DNA from: Zobellella taiwanensis
GTDB taxonomy: Bacteria > Pseudomonadota > Gammaproteobacteria > Enterobacterales > Aeromonadaceae
Length of the DNA: 64,000 bases
NCBI RefSeq assembly: GCF_003012795.1
Contig: NZ_PXYH01000018.1
Coordinates: 1-64,000, forward strand
Direction of reading: 5' to 3'
In this document: positions 37,969 through 47,027 of the stretch, piece by piece
How positions within the stretch are numbered: position 1 is the first letter of the stretch
Layout: each line of letters opens with the position of its first letter
Program-made: the position numbers and the translations under genes
The notes under the pieces: generated by a model
Databases searched by the model: none
Seen by the model: the letters and a program-made list of their open reading frames with translations, nothing else
Told to the model about the DNA's origin: nothing

Positions 37969-40227
37969 CTATCGGCCGGTGCGCAACAAGCCGCCCAGGC
38001 CGCGCTCTTGCAGGTAACGCCCGAATACCCCCTTGAAGGCGCCGCCGTGCCGGTGGCTGAGTGCCTCGCGCAGCACCTTTTGCAATTCGTCGGTCCGGGA
38101 CTGTCGCACTATGTACTTGATGCGCATGATGTTGCTGTTGTTCATACTGAACCGGCGATATCCCATGGCCAACAGCACCAGTACCCCCACCGGATCCCCC
38201 GCCAGTTCGCCACAGATCGAAACCGGTTTGGCGTGGTGGCGGGCGGCGTCGATAATCTGCTGCAGGGCGCGCAGTACCGCCGGGTGCAGGGTGTCGTAAA
38301 TGTCCGCTACCCGGCCGTTGTTGCGATCCACCGCCAGCAGGTACTGGGTGAGATCGTTGGTGCCCACCGACCAAAAATCCACCAATGGCGCCAGTTCGGA
38401 CAGCTGATACAGCAGTGAGGGCACCTCTATCATCACCCCCAGGCTGGGGTAGCGCACCACCCCCTGCTGTTCGGCGGTTTCGGCCGACACTTCGCGCCAG
38501 GCTCGATCCAGCAGCCGGCGAGCGACCCGCACTTCCTCCAGGTTGCCCACCATGGGCAGCATAATCGACAGGTTGTCCAGGCCCTGGCTGGCGCGCAGCA
38601 TGGCCTTGAGCTGCACCAGGAAGATCTCCGGATGATCCAGCGTCAGGCGGATACCACGCCAGCCGAGAAAGGGATTTTCTTCGACGATAGGAAAATAGGG
38701 CAACTGCTTGTCGCCGCCAACGTCCAGGGTACGCATGCACACCGGCTTGCCCACATAGCTGGTCAGCACCCGCCGGTAGCTGGCCACCTGCTCCTGCTCG
38801 GAAGGAAAGCGGTCACGCATCATAAAAGGGATTTCGGTGCGGAACAGGCCAACGCCATCGGCAGTGTCGTTCATGGCAATATCGGTATCGGCGCTCAGGC
38901 CGGCATTGAGCAGCAACGACACCCGCACCCCGTCCAGGGTCTGGGAAGGCTCCTGGCGCACGGTGGCGAACAACTCGTCCATCTGCGCCTCTTCCGCCAT
39001 CAGCTGTCGGTATTCCCGCAGCACCGAGGCCACCGGTTCAACCAGCAGCTCGCCGCCGTAGCCGTCGACGATCAGCTGTTTTTCCTCCAGCAGCTCGAAG
39101 GAATGATCGATCCCCATTACCGCCGGTATGCCCATGGCCCGGGCCAGGATGGCGGCGTGGGAGTTAATGGAGCCGCGCGCCGACACAATGCCCTTGAGCT
39201 TGTCGCGCGGGATCTCGGCGATCAGGGTGGCGCTGATTTCGTCTGCCACCAGGATCACCGGTTCGAACAGGGCCAGGGGACCTTCATCCTCGTGGATCAG
39301 CCGGGTCAGCAGGCGCTGGCCCAGATCGCGGATATCGGCAGCCCGTTCACGCAGGTAGGGATCGGCCATGTTGGCGAACTGGGCAATTTGTTTTTCACAC
39401 ACCCGCTTGACCGCACTGCCGGCGCTCCAGCCGTGCGCGATTTCCTCGCGGATCAGGCCGATAAACACCGGATCCTTGAGGATGTACTGATACACCTCGA
39501 ATACCGCCACCGACTCGCTGGCCTGGGATTCCTTGAAGCGCAGCGCCATGCTGTCGAGCTCTTCCTCCACCTGCAGCAACACCTTGTCGAGCCGTTGCTG
39601 CTGCAGCCCCAGGTCATCCACCTTACGCGCCTTGACCTGGTTCAGCTCGACCCGGGGACGCCACACCCAGGCCTTGCCGATGGCAACGCCGGGAGAGCCG
39701 GCCAGGCCGCGCAGCACGCCGTGCCAATTGCGCGACTTGAGGTTGCCCTTGGCCTCCGCATGGGCAATCACGGTGGCCAGCTGGGAAGCCAGGGTCACCA
39801 GGAAAGACTCTTCGCTTTCTTCAAACAGGCGTACCTGCTTTTGCTGCACCACCAGCACCCCCAGGGTCTTGCGCTGGTGGATGATGGGGGCGCCGAGGAA
39901 GGATCTGAATTCGTCTTCGTGGGCTTCGGGCAGGTATTTGAATTTGGGATGATGCTGGGCGTCGGCCAGGTTGATTAATTCTTCCTTCTCGCCAATCAGG
40001 CCGACAATCCCCTCCCCGAGGGGGATCTTGGCACGGCCCACCGCTTCCTGGGCCAGGCCTTCGGTGGCCGCCAGCCCGTAGGCTTGTTCGCTCTCACGCA
40101 GCAGGTAGATGGAGCAGCAGTCGACCTGCATGACGTCCCGAGTCTTGCGCACCAGCTCCGACATGGCTTCGTTCAGATCGGAGCTGGCCGTGACCCGTTG
40201 GACGATTTCCCGCAATTCCTTCAACAC
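37969..40227 (-). CDS. ptsP: Phosphoenolpyruvate-protein phosphotransferase PtsP (EI-Ntr)
   Basis: EI-Ntr starts the nitrogen-related phosphotransfer chain PtsP-NPr-EIIA-Ntr. The 752 residues hold an N-terminal GAF domain (about 1-165, which binds glutamine or 2-oxoglutarate in relatives), a PEP-utilising N-terminal domain, the phosphorylated His in GSINSHAAILARAMGIPAVMG (about 356) and the TIM-barrel PEP-binding domain (GLFRTEIPFM, LDVGGDKQLPYF, FWSVGTNDLTQYLLAVDR). Its partners are not in the window. It lies 23 bases after rppH, the rppH-ptsP-lgt-thyA order of E. coli. Confidence 0.97.
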   Translation of the reverse strand: MLKELREIVQRVTASSDLNEAMSELVRKTRDVMQVDCCSIYLLRESEQAYGLAATEGLAQEAVGRAKIPLGEGIVGLIGEKEELINLADAQHHPKFKYLPEAHEDEFRSFLGAPIIHQRKTLGVLVVQQKQVRLFEESEESFLVTLASQLATVIAHAEAKGNLKSRNWHGVLRGLAGSPGVAIGKAWVWRPRVELNQVKARKVDDLGLQQQRLDKVLLQVEEELDSMALRFKESQASESVAVFEVYQYILKDPVFIGLIREEIAHGWSAGSAVKRVCEKQIAQFANMADPYLRERAADIRDLGQRLLTRLIHEDEGPLALFEPVILVADEISATLIAEIPRDKLKGIVSARGSINSHAAILARAMGIPAVMGIDHSFELLEEKQLIVDGYGGELLVEPVASVLREYRQLMAEEAQMDELFATVRQEPSQTLDGVRVSLLLNAGLSADTDIAMNDTADGVGLFRTEIPFMMRDRFPSEQEQVASYRRVLTSYVGKPVCMRTLDVGGDKQLPYFPIVEENPFLGWRGIRLTLDHPEIFLVQLKAMLRASQGLDNLSIMLPMVGNLEEVRVARRLLDRAWREVSAETAEQQGVVRYPSLGVMIEVPSLLYQLSELAPLVDFWSVGTNDLTQYLLAVDRNNGRVADIYDTLHPAVLRALQQIIDAARHHAKPVSICGELAGDPVGVLVLLAMGYRRFSMNNSNIMRIKYIVRQSRTDELQKVLREALSHRHGGAFKGVFGRYLQERGLGGLLRTGR

Positions 40228-40250
40228 TGCCGCCTACTCCCTTATTGAAC

Positions 40251-40769
40251 CTATGATCTGTGCCGTTTGCGTCCGTCCCGTTGGCGGCCCTGTTCGGCCA
40301 TGACGATGGGCGCAAACTCCCGCAGCACCCGCCGGTATACCTCCCGCTTGAAAGACACCACCTGGCGAACCGGGTACCAGTAACTGACCCAGCGCCAATC
40401 GTCGAATTCCGGATGCCCGTGGCAGCCGAATTCGATATGGGATTCATGCTCTGCATCCAGTCGCAACAAAAACCACTTCTGCTTCTGGCCAATGCAAACA
40501 GGGTTGCTGTCCCACCGGACCAGCCGCTTGGGCAGCTTGTACTTGAGCCAGTGGCGGGTCACCGCCAGCAGGGTCACGTTTTCGGGCCTGAGCCCTATCT
40601 CTTCGTACAGCTCCCGATACATGGACTGTTCCGGGGTTTCCCCCTCGTCCACCCCACCCTGGGGAAACTGCCAGGAATGCTGACCGTAGCGCCTGGCCCA
40701 CAACACCTGGCCTTTGCGATTGCAGATCACTATGCCTACATTGGGACGAAAGCCGTCACCATCTATCAC
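40251..40769 (-). CDS. rppH: RNA pyrophosphohydrolase RppH
   Basis: RppH removes pyrophosphate from 5'-triphosphate RNA and so starts RNase E-dependent mRNA decay. The 172-residue protein has the Nudix box [20 protein letters not shown] (about 37-56) and the family start [17 protein letters not shown]. First gene of the rppH-ptsP unit, reading away from the large non-coding region before mutH. Confidence 0.97.
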   Translation of the reverse strand: MIDGDGFRPNVGIVICNRKGQVLWARRYGQHSWQFPQGGVDEGETPEQSMYRELYEEIGLRPENVTLLAVTRHWLKYKLPKRLVRWDSNPVCIGQKQKWFLLRLDAEHESHIEFGCHGHPEFDDWRWVSYWYPVRQVVSFKREVYRRVLREFAPIVMAEQGRQRDGRKRHRS

Positions 40770-40812
40770 GCAATCACCAGACTAAAAAGCTAACATGGGG
40801 ATGATTGTTCCA

Positions 40813-40827
40813 TATTCCCCTATTCCC
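40813..40827 (-). repeat. Short heptad element upstream of rppH
   Basis: TATTCCC occurs at 40813-40819 and 40821-40827, the same unit as in the array at 14792, with a plus-strand GGGGAT at 40797-40802 to its left. A small relative of the other heptad elements. Confidence 0.6.
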
Positions 40828-40892
40828 GGCAAATGGTGCTGTCATCCTGGTAACACTCATAAAAATTGAATAACTTGGTCTATTGTCAATAG

Positions 40893-41282
40893 TTATAAAC
40901 AGAAAAAGGATCGCGTTGCCTCTGGTTGCCCCCAAAAGGTGTGGATAATGTTGTGATAAAGGCGGTATAGCCAGATCCTGTCCGCACAAGTACAGCTATC
41001 GGGATCTCCGGATCCTTTAAAACGAAAAATAAAATAACAAATATAATCAAATATTTAAAAATGAATCATTGGATCGCCCTGGATCTTTAGCCAGGCTTGA
41101 TCGCCTTCCCTATCGTGTTGATAAGTTACCCTGCTCAAAGATCAACCAGCAAGGTGTTATCCACAAGCCCGGAGGAAAGCCGCGCCGTTATCCGGTTCCA
41201 AATTCTTCCGCCGGCCCCGGTAAGAGGGCAGAAAAGCCAATTTTGTGGTGCAGCTCCAGTTATCCAGTTTTTCTGTGGATAA
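40893..41282. other. Probable DARS2-like element: DnaA-box, IHF and GATC cluster between rppH and mutH
   Basis: The 675-base gap between rppH and mutH has no convincing ORF. It contains three perfect DnaA boxes TTATCCACA: 40940-40948 (minus), 41157-41165 (plus) and 41274-41282 (minus). Near-matches lie at 40893-40901, 41188-41196 and 41260-41268; the last forms an inverted pair with the box at 41274, five bases apart. Eight GATC sites occur in 235 bases (40909, 40974, 41003, 41011, 41072, 41082, 41099, 41140). Bases 41015-41070 are about 85% AT and include a perfect IHF consensus (WATCAA-N4-TTR, 41045-41057). In E. coli the DnaA-reactivating site DARS2 lies in this same rppH-mutH gap with DnaA boxes and IHF/Fis sites. 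The GATC cluster and AT-rich tract are more like oriC. Confidence 0.75.
41045..41057 (+). promoter_or_regulatory. IHF consensus site in the AT-rich tract
   Basis: AATCAA-ATAT-TTA matches the IHF consensus WATCAA-N4-TTR at every fixed base. It lies between GATC sites and left of the plus-strand DnaA box. Confidence 0.6.
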
Positions 41283-41444
41283 GGCTGTGCAACAGCATGT
41301 TTATACCCGGGTAAAACCGGTATATCATCGGCCACCCTGAACAGCCCCCGGCAACAGAAGGCTAACTTCTTTAAAATCAATCAATTGCCTTTCCATCCTG
41401 AGGATGGGGCAGAAAAGGGAACAGACTCGACAAGTGGTGATATT

Positions 41445-42122
41445 TTGAACAAAATCGTATCCCGCCCGGCCAGTGTCGCCGCCCTGCTGGACAACGCCCA
41501 GGCGCTCGCCGGACTGTCCATCGGAGAATTGGCCGCACGGCTGGCCCAGCCGGTACCGGCGGATCTGCGCCGGGACAAAGGCTGGATTGGACAATTGCTG
41601 GAGCTGGCACTGGGTGCCAGTGCCGGCTCCAAGCCGGAACAGGATTTTCCAGAGCTGGGCGTCGAGCTGAAAACCCTGCCCATCGACGAACGAGGCCGGC
41701 CGCTGGAAACCACCTTTGTCTGTGTCGCTCCCCTGACCGACATTGCCGGCCTGCGCTGGGAAGATTCCAACGTACGCAACAAGCTGTCACGGGTACTGTG
41801 GATACCGGTGCTTGGCAACCGGACACAAGCCCCCGGTGAGCGCCTGCTCGGCCCTCCCCTGCTGTGGACTCCGGATGAGCGGGAAGCGCAGCTGCTACGC
41901 CAGGACTGGGAGGAGATCATGGAACTGATCAGCCTGGGCCGGGTGCAGGAAATCACCGCCCGCCACGGCCAGGTGCTGCAGTTGCGCCCCAAAGCTGCCA
42001 ACGGCCGGGCCCTGACCGACGCTATTGGTCCCGCCGGCCAGTGGATCCAAACCCGGCCCCGAGGCTTCTACCTGAAAACCACCTTCACCGCCGGCCTGCT
42101 GGCCCGCCATTTCATGCTGTAG
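41445..42122 (+). CDS. mutH: DNA mismatch repair endonuclease MutH
   Basis: MutH nicks the unmethylated strand at hemimethylated GATC sites when activated by MutS-MutL. The protein matches E. coli Mut[22 protein letters not shown], the metal-binding DX(n)EXK motif in [15 protein letters not shown], and [17 protein letters not shown]. No ATG fits; the TTG at 41445 (then [10 protein letters not shown]) gives 225 residues and aligns best with E. coli, with a second TTG at 41385. It follows the GATC/DnaA-box region and its end overlaps the convergent MFS gene by 11 bases. Its presence implies Dam methylation in this organism. Confidence 0.95.
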   Translation: MNKIVSRPASVAALLDNAQALAGLSIGELAARLAQPVPADLRRDKGWIGQLLELALGASAGSKPEQDFPELGVELKTLPIDERGRPLETTFVCVAPLTDIAGLRWEDSNVRNKLSRVLWIPVLGNRTQAPGERLLGPPLLWTPDEREAQLLRQDWEEIMELISLGRVQEITARHGQVLQLRPKAANGRALTDAIGPAGQWIQTRPRGFYLKTTFTAGLLARHFML

Positions 42123-43278
42123 CCGCCGACCGGCGGTCGAGCCGCAGGATCAGCGCAAACACCAACAGTATCCAGGGCAAAGACAACAGGTTGAGCCAGG
42201 ACCAGCCGAGCAGGACCACACCCTGACCGGCAAACAGGCTGCCCACGGCCGCAGCCCCGAACACCAGGAACTCGTTGATACCCTGCACCTTGGCCTTTTC
42301 CGCCGGCCGGTAACTGAAGCTGAGCAAGTGGGTCGCGCCGATAAAGGTAAAATTCCAGCCCACGCCGAGCAGCAGCAAGCCCCACCAGTAATGCCAGTAT
42401 CCCTGCCCCGACAGGTTGACCGCCACGCTCAGTGCCAGGGCGGAGCAGCCCCAGAGGATCACCCGGCGGGTGGTAAAGCGGCGGATCAGGTGACCGGTAA
42501 AGAAGGAAGGCACGAACATGCCGAGCACATGCCATTGGATGACACTGGCGGTGGCCGGAAAATCGTGCTGGTGATGATCCATCGCCAGGGGAGTGGCCGT
42601 CATCAACAACACCATAATGCCGTAGCCAATCATGCCCGACGCCACCGCCGCCAGCAGCAGGGGCTGGCGGAACAGTTCACGGTAACTGCGCACCGCCTCG
42701 GCCCGGTCAACCGGACGGGCCACCGGCAGCGGCAACAGCAGGATCAACAACAGCGCCACCAGGTAGAGACCAAACAAGCCGTAAAAGGCGCCGCCATAGG
42801 GATTATCCGGATACCAGTCCCGGGACCAGACCGCCAGATTGGGGCCGATCACCGCCGCCAATACGCCGCCGGCCATCACCAGGCTGATGGCCCGGGCATG
42901 CAGGCCGCTGTCGCAGGCTTCCAGAGCGGCAAAACGGTATTGCTGGCCCACCCCGATGGCCACACCGATCAGGAAGGTCCCGCAGGCGAACAGGGCCAGA
43001 CTGGTGCTGGCCAACCCCTGCAGCGCCACCCAGGTCCCCAGCAGGCCGACCAGGTTGCCCAGGACAAAGCCGCTCTTGCGCCCCAGCCGTTGCATCAGGT
43101 GGGCGGCGGGCAGTGTCGACAGGATCAGGCCCAGAAACTGGCAGGCCACCGGCAGGGTAATCAGCCAGGGCTCGGCCGCCAGGTAGCGTCCGATCAGGGC
43201 GGACACCGAAACCAGCAGGATATTGCCCGACGACAGCAGGGCCTGGGCGATGGCCAGTCCCCATACGGTGAGCGGCAT
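42112..43278 (-). CDS. Major facilitator superfamily transporter
   Basis: The 388-residue protein has about twelve membrane helices and the MFS loop 2-3 signature in degenerate form ([19 protein letters not shown]). No substrate family could be named. It converges on mutH with an 11-base overlap and lies downstream of the rplS terminator. The ATG at 43278 is preceded by AAAGGGAGG. Confidence 0.85.
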   Translation of the reverse strand: MPLTVWGLAIAQALLSSGNILLVSVSALIGRYLAAEPWLITLPVACQFLGLILSTLPAAHLMQRLGRKSGFVLGNLVGLLGTWVALQGLASTSLALFACGTFLIGVAIGVGQQYRFAALEACDSGLHARAISLVMAGGVLAAVIGPNLAVWSRDWYPDNPYGGAFYGLFGLYLVALLLILLLPLPVARPVDRAEAVRSYRELFRQPLLLAAVASGMIGYGIMVLLMTATPLAMDHHQHDFPATASVIQWHVLGMFVPSFFTGHLIRRFTTRRVILWGCSALALSVAVNLSGQGYWHYWWGLLLLGVGWNFTFIGATHLLSFSYRPAEKAKVQGINEFLVFGAAAVGSLFAGQGVVLLGWSWLNLLSLPWILLVFALILRLDRRSAATA

Positions 43279-43336
43279 GTGGCCTCCCTTTTATATTAGC
43301 AACAATGGATAAATCATAAGCCTTTGTGCCACAAAC

Positions 43337-43363
43337 AAAAAGACCCGCAGATGCGGGTCTTTT
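43337..43363 (-). terminator. Terminator of the rpsP-rimM-trmD-rplS operon
   Basis: An 11-base stem AAAAGACCCGC/GCGGGTCTTTT with loop AGAT, followed on the minus strand by a T-run, about 20 bases after rplS. Confidence 0.92.
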
Positions 43364-43380
43364 CCGACAGCCGGTTCGGC

Positions 43381-43734
43381 TTATTTGGTGGCCAGGCGCT
43401 CTTTGATACGAGCGGACTTGCCGGCACGGTCGCGCAGGTAGTAAAGCTTGGCACGACGCACGGCGCCGCGACGCTTCACTTCCACGCTGCCGATCAGCGG
43501 GCTGTGAGTCTGGAAGGTACGCTCCACGCCTTCGCCGTTGGAGATTTTACGCACGGTGAAGGAAGAGTGCAGACCGCGGTTACGCTTGGCGATGACCACG
43601 CCTTCGTAGGCCTGCAGACGCTCTTTGCCGCCTTCGGCAACGCGTACCTGTACACGCACGGTATCACCCGGACCGAAGTCGGGGATATCGCTGCGCATTT
43701 GTTCGTCTTCAAGCTGCTTAATGATGTTGCTCAT
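43381..43734 (-). CDS. rplS: 50S ribosomal protein bL19
   Basis: The 117-residue basic protein ([28 protein letters not shown] at its start, then [24 protein letters not shown]) sits at the 30S-50S interface. Last gene of rpsP-rimM-trmD-rplS, 32 bases after trmD, in the order conserved in gammaproteobacteria. Confidence 0.98.
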   Translation of the reverse strand: MSNIIKQLEDEQMRSDIPDFGPGDTVRVQVRVAEGGKERLQAYEGVVIAKRNRGLHSSFTVRKISNGEGVERTFQTHSPLIGSVEVKRRGAVRRAKLYYLRDRAGKSARIKERLATK

Positions 43735-43766
43735 GATATTTCCTTACCTAGGGTAAACTGAAAACT

Positions 43767-44516
43767 CTACTGGTTAAGTTCGCGATATTGGCGAACAAAT
43801 TCGGCAAGAAGCTGTTCTTGCTCGTCAGTCAGAGCTAGGTTGTTCAAGAGTTCCGGCCTTCTCAGCCAGGTCCGGCCCAACGACTGCTGCATTCGCCAGC
43901 GTGCCACCTCGGCATGGTTGCCACTGAGCAATACGTCGGGAACGACCATTCCCGCCAGTTGCTCGGGGCGCGTGTAGTGAGGATGGTCCAGCAAACCTTC
44001 ACTGAAGGAATCCTGCTCCGCACTCGCCATGTCGCCGAGTACGCCGGGCACCATTCGGGCCACCGCGTCAATCAGCACCATGGCCGGCAATTCGCCGCCA
44101 CTGAGCACATAATCGCCAATCGACCACTCTTCGTCGATATCGGCCTGGATCACACGCTCGTCCACCCCTTCGTAGCGCCCGGCCACCAGGATGAGTTTGT
44201 CCCGGCCGGCCAGCTCGCGCACGCCCTGCTGATCCAGGCGGCGGCCCTGGGGAGACAGGTAAATGACCCTGGCTCCTTCGCCCGCCGCCGAACGCGCGGC
44301 CGCTATGGCCTCGCGCAAGGGTTGTACCATCATCAGCATGCCCGGTCCGCCCCCGTAGGGTCTGTCATCGACAGTGCGGTGTTTGTCCCGGGTGAAATCC
44401 CGCGGATTCCAGCATTCGAATGTCAGCAGGCCATCTTTCACGGCCCTGCCTGTTACTCCATAGTCACTGACCGCCCGGAACATCTCCGGGAAGAGGCTGA
44501 CCACCCCTATCCACAT
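43767..44516 (-). CDS. trmD: tRNA (guanine(37)-N1)-methyltransferase TrmD
   Basis: TrmD methylates G37 next to the anticodon and prevents +1 frameshifts. The 249-residue SPOUT protein begins [25 protein letters not shown] and has the trefoil-knot AdoMet site ([15 protein letters not shown], then [23 protein letters not shown], about 130-155). Third gene of the rpsP operon, 27 bases after rimM. Confidence 0.98.
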   Translation of the reverse strand: MWIGVVSLFPEMFRAVSDYGVTGRAVKDGLLTFECWNPRDFTRDKHRTVDDRPYGGGPGMLMMVQPLREAIAAARSAAGEGARVIYLSPQGRRLDQQGVRELAGRDKLILVAGRYEGVDERVIQADIDEEWSIGDYVLSGGELPAMVLIDAVARMVPGVLGDMASAEQDSFSEGLLDHPHYTRPEQLAGMVVPDVLLSGNHAEVARWRMQQSLGRTWLRRPELLNNLALTDEQEQLLAEFVRQYRELNQ

Positions 44517-44543
44517 GATTTTCTCCGCGCAGGGTAACTGGAA

Positions 44544-45071
44544 TTAAAAATCCGGATCCCAATCAATGTCGATGATCTTGTCCTCGAGATTGACGGACTT
44601 GATCACCTGTTCTTCCAAAAACGGAATCAACCGTTCTCGTTGACCAAATGCATCGTTGGCATTGGCTTTGACCACCAGCACGTCGTTAGAGCCGGTTTCC
44701 ATCAGTTGCGCCACCAGGCCAAAATCGTAGCCCTGCAGGTTACGCACCCGACAGCCGATAAGATCGCGCCAGTAAAACTGGTCTTCCGGCAGCGCGGGAA
44801 AGGCATCCCCGTTGACCGCGATATCGGCACCGGTCAGTGCCTGGGCCTCTTCCCGCTGGTCGATACCGTCCAGCTTGCAGATGAGCGCCTTGTTGTGGCG
44901 TTTCCAGCCGGTTACCCGGATTTCACGCCAGCCTTTGCCCTCTTTTATCAGCCAGGGCTGATAATCGAAAATGCCATCCGGCTGATCGGTATAGGAGTTG
45001 ACTTTCAACCAGCCCTTGATGCCATAAACGGCACCCAACTGGCCTACTATTACAGGTTCGCTCACCTTCAC
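44544..45071 (-). CDS. rimM: 16S rRNA processing protein RimM
   Basis: RimM helps mature the 30S head by binding uS19. The 175-residue protein has an N-terminal RimM domain ([20 protein letters not shown]) and a C-terminal PRC barrel ([43 protein letters not shown]). Second gene of the operon, 17 bases after rpsP. Confidence 0.97.
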   Translation of the reverse strand: MKVSEPVIVGQLGAVYGIKGWLKVNSYTDQPDGIFDYQPWLIKEGKGWREIRVTGWKRHNKALICKLDGIDQREEAQALTGADIAVNGDAFPALPEDQFYWRDLIGCRVRNLQGYDFGLVAQLMETGSNDVLVVKANANDAFGQRERLIPFLEEQVIKSVNLEDKIIDIDWDPDF

Positions 45072-45088
45072 TCCCTACCTGTCCAGAC

Positions 45089-45340
45089 TCAGGCCGCGGC
45101 TTTGGCTGCGTCTTTCACCAGCTTGGCGACGCGATCGGACACGCTGGCGCCTTGAGCTACCCAGTGGTTGATGCGATCCAGGTCCAGACGCAGTTTTTCT
45201 GCCTGGCCAGATGCGATCGGGTTGAAGAAGCCTACACGCTCGATGAAACGACCATCGCGGGCATAGCGGCTGTCAGCAACGACTACCTGGTAGAACGGAC
45301 GCTTTTTCGCGCCACCACGTTGTAAACGAATGGTTACCAT
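45089..45340 (-). CDS. rpsP: 30S ribosomal protein bS16
   Basis: The 83-residue protein begins [25 protein letters not shown], diagnostic of bS16, which is needed for 30S assembly. First gene of the operon. A candidate promoter lies on the minus strand near 45412-45441 (TTGCAT, about 16 bases, TACAAT), upstream of the two hairpins at 45371-45409, which would then be in its leader. Confidence 0.98.
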   Translation of the reverse strand: MVTIRLQRGGAKKRPFYQVVVADSRYARDGRFIERVGFFNPIASGQAEKLRLDLDRINHWVAQGASVSDRVAKLVKDAAKAAA

Positions 45341-45370
45341 ACCGTCCTCTATTTACTTGAAACAAACAAG

Positions 45371-45409
45371 GTTCGCAGACAATGCGAACCCCGGCTTAAA
45401 ATAAGCCGC
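45371..45409 (-). terminator. Tandem hairpins between ffh and rpsP
   Basis: GGTTCGCA/TGCGAACC (45371-45391) and CGGCTTA/TAAGCCG (45393-45409). On the minus strand the first is followed by TTGTTTGTTTC, so it can end ffh transcripts. Because the rpsP promoter candidate lies upstream, it may also attenuate the ribosomal operon. Confidence 0.65.
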
Positions 45410-45499
45410 GCAATTGTACTCCGATACGGTGAGAATGCAACCGAATAGGGACAGGCGCGGCGCCTGGCAATGCCGACTGGACAGCGCAACCAAACAGGT

Positions 45500-46897
45500 T
45501 CAGAAGGGACCGCGACGTCCGCCGCCCAGGCCGCCCGGGCCCATCAGCCCCTGCATCTGGCTCATCATCTTGCGCATACCGCCCTTGCCGGACATTTTTT
45601 TCATCATTTTCTGCATCTGGGTGAACTGCTTGAGCAACTTGTTCACTTCCTGGACCTCGGTGCCGGAACCCAGGGCAATGCGCCGCTTGCGACTGCCCTT
45701 AATCAGATCCGGATGGCGCCGCTCTTTCGGCGTCATGGAGTTGATGATGGCTTCCATGCGCACCGTCAGTTTGTCGTTGACCTGATCCTTGACGTTGTCC
45801 GGCAGTTGGCTTATGCCCGGCAACTTGTCCATCAGGCTCATCATGCCGCCCATGTTGCGCATCTGCACCAGCTGGTCGCGGAAGTCCTCCAGATCAAAGC
45901 CCTTGCCCTTTTTGAGCTTATCGGCCATTTCGGCGGCCTTGCCCTTGTCCACCGAGCGTTCCATCTGGTCGATCAGCGACAGCACATCCCCCATGCCCAG
46001 TATGCGCGAGGCCACCCGGTCGGGATGGAAGGGCTCAAGGGCATCGACCTTTTCGCCCATACCGATAAACTTGATCGGCTTGCCGGTGATATGACGTACC
46101 GACAAGGCCGCGCCGCCACGGGCATCGCCGTCCGCCTTGGTGAGGATGACACCGGTCAGCGGCAGGGCCTCGCTAAAGGCCTTGGCGGTATTGGCCGCAT
46201 CCTGACCGGTCATGGCATCGACCACGAACAGGGTTTCAACCGGTTTGATGGCCGTATGCAACTGCTGGATTTCGCTCATCATCTCTTCGTCAACGTGCAG
46301 CCGGCCGGCGGTATCCACCAGCACCACGTCGAAGAATTTCTTGCGCGCGTAATCCACGGCGTTGCGCCCGATGTCCACCGGCTTCTGGCTGATGTCGCTG
46401 GGGAAGCATTCCACCTCCAAATCCGCGGCCAGGGTCTCCAGCTGCTTGATGGCCGCCGGACGATAAACGTCGGCACTGACCACCAGCACTTTTTTCTTGT
46501 GGCGCTCTTTGAGGTATTTGGCCAGTTTGCCTACCGAGGTGGTTTTACCGGCGCCCTGCAGGCCCGCCATCAGCACCACCGCCGGCGGCGTAACCGCCAG
46601 GTCGAGCCCCTCGTTGGCCTCGCCCATCACCGCTACCAGCTCGGCGTTGACTATCTTGATGAAGGACTGGCCCGGGCTCAGGGACTTGGAGACCTCCTGG
46701 CCCACCGCCCGCTCCTTAACCCGGTTAACGAACTCCCGCACCACCGGCAGGGCCACGTCGGCTTCGAGCAGGGCCATGCGCACCTCGCGCAGGGTTTCCT
46801 TGATATTGTCTTCGGTCAGGCGTCCGCGGCCACTGATGTTCTTGAGGGTCCGCGACAGCCTTTCGGTGAGGTTTTCAAACATGGAATGCGTCCGCAA
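45500..46897 (-). CDS. ffh: Signal recognition particle protein Ffh
   Basis: Ffh with 4.5S RNA targets nascent inner-membrane proteins to FtsY. The 465 residues show the N domain, the GTPase G domain (GLQGAGKTTSVGKLA about 107, VLVDTAGRLHVDEEMM, ILTKADGDARGGAAL) and the methionine-rich M domain (DFRDQLVQMRNMGGMMSLMD onward), ending in a Gly/Met-rich tail. It is divergent from ypjD. Confidence 0.98.
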   Translation of the reverse strand: MRTHSMFENLTERLSRTLKNISGRGRLTEDNIKETLREVRMALLEADVALPVVREFVNRVKERAVGQEVSKSLSPGQSFIKIVNAELVAVMGEANEGLDLAVTPPAVVLMAGLQGAGKTTSVGKLAKYLKERHKKKVLVVSADVYRPAAIKQLETLAADLEVECFPSDISQKPVDIGRNAVDYARKKFFDVVLVDTAGRLHVDEEMMSEIQQLHTAIKPVETLFVVDAMTGQDAANTAKAFSEALPLTGVILTKADGDARGGAALSVRHITGKPIKFIGMGEKVDALEPFHPDRVASRILGMGDVLSLIDQMERSVDKGKAAEMADKLKKGKGFDLEDFRDQLVQMRNMGGMMSLMDKLPGISQLPDNVKDQVNDKLTVRMEAIINSMTPKERRHPDLIKGSRKRRIALGSGTEVQEVNKLLKQFTQMQKMMKKMSGKGGMRKMMSQMQGLMGPGGLGGGRRGPF

Positions 46898-46916
46898 ATG
46901 GCGAAAATTGCGACCA

Positions 46917-46985
46917 GTATACCCAAGTTGGGCGCCGAACTTAAGCGAGCGCAGGTAGCGATATGTGCGGCCTTGGGGGTATACT
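46917..46985. promoter_or_regulatory. Back-to-back promoters of ffh and ypjD
   Basis: TATACT occurs on the minus strand at 46917-46922 (for ffh, with TTAAGT 17 bases upstream) and on the plus strand at 46980-46985 (for ypjD). Both are preceded by TTGGG or TTGGGGG and followed by G, so the two -10 regions are nearly the same motif in opposite orientation. Confidence 0.55.
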
Positions 46986-47027
46986 GCCTTTTCTTCTTTA
47001 TATACCCATGAATGGCTTACGTTAATT

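Noticed and set aside
40893-41282. Interpretation as the main chromosomal origin oriC
   Set aside because: Ribosomal, ffh and rRNA-promoter orientations are minus on both sides, which would make the right side head-on; gene context is that of E. coli DARS2. Kept as an alternative only.
41069-41314. Short plus-strand ORF in the rppH-mutH gap
   Set aside because: It runs through DnaA boxes and GATC sites, has no ribosome site and no protein-like composition.
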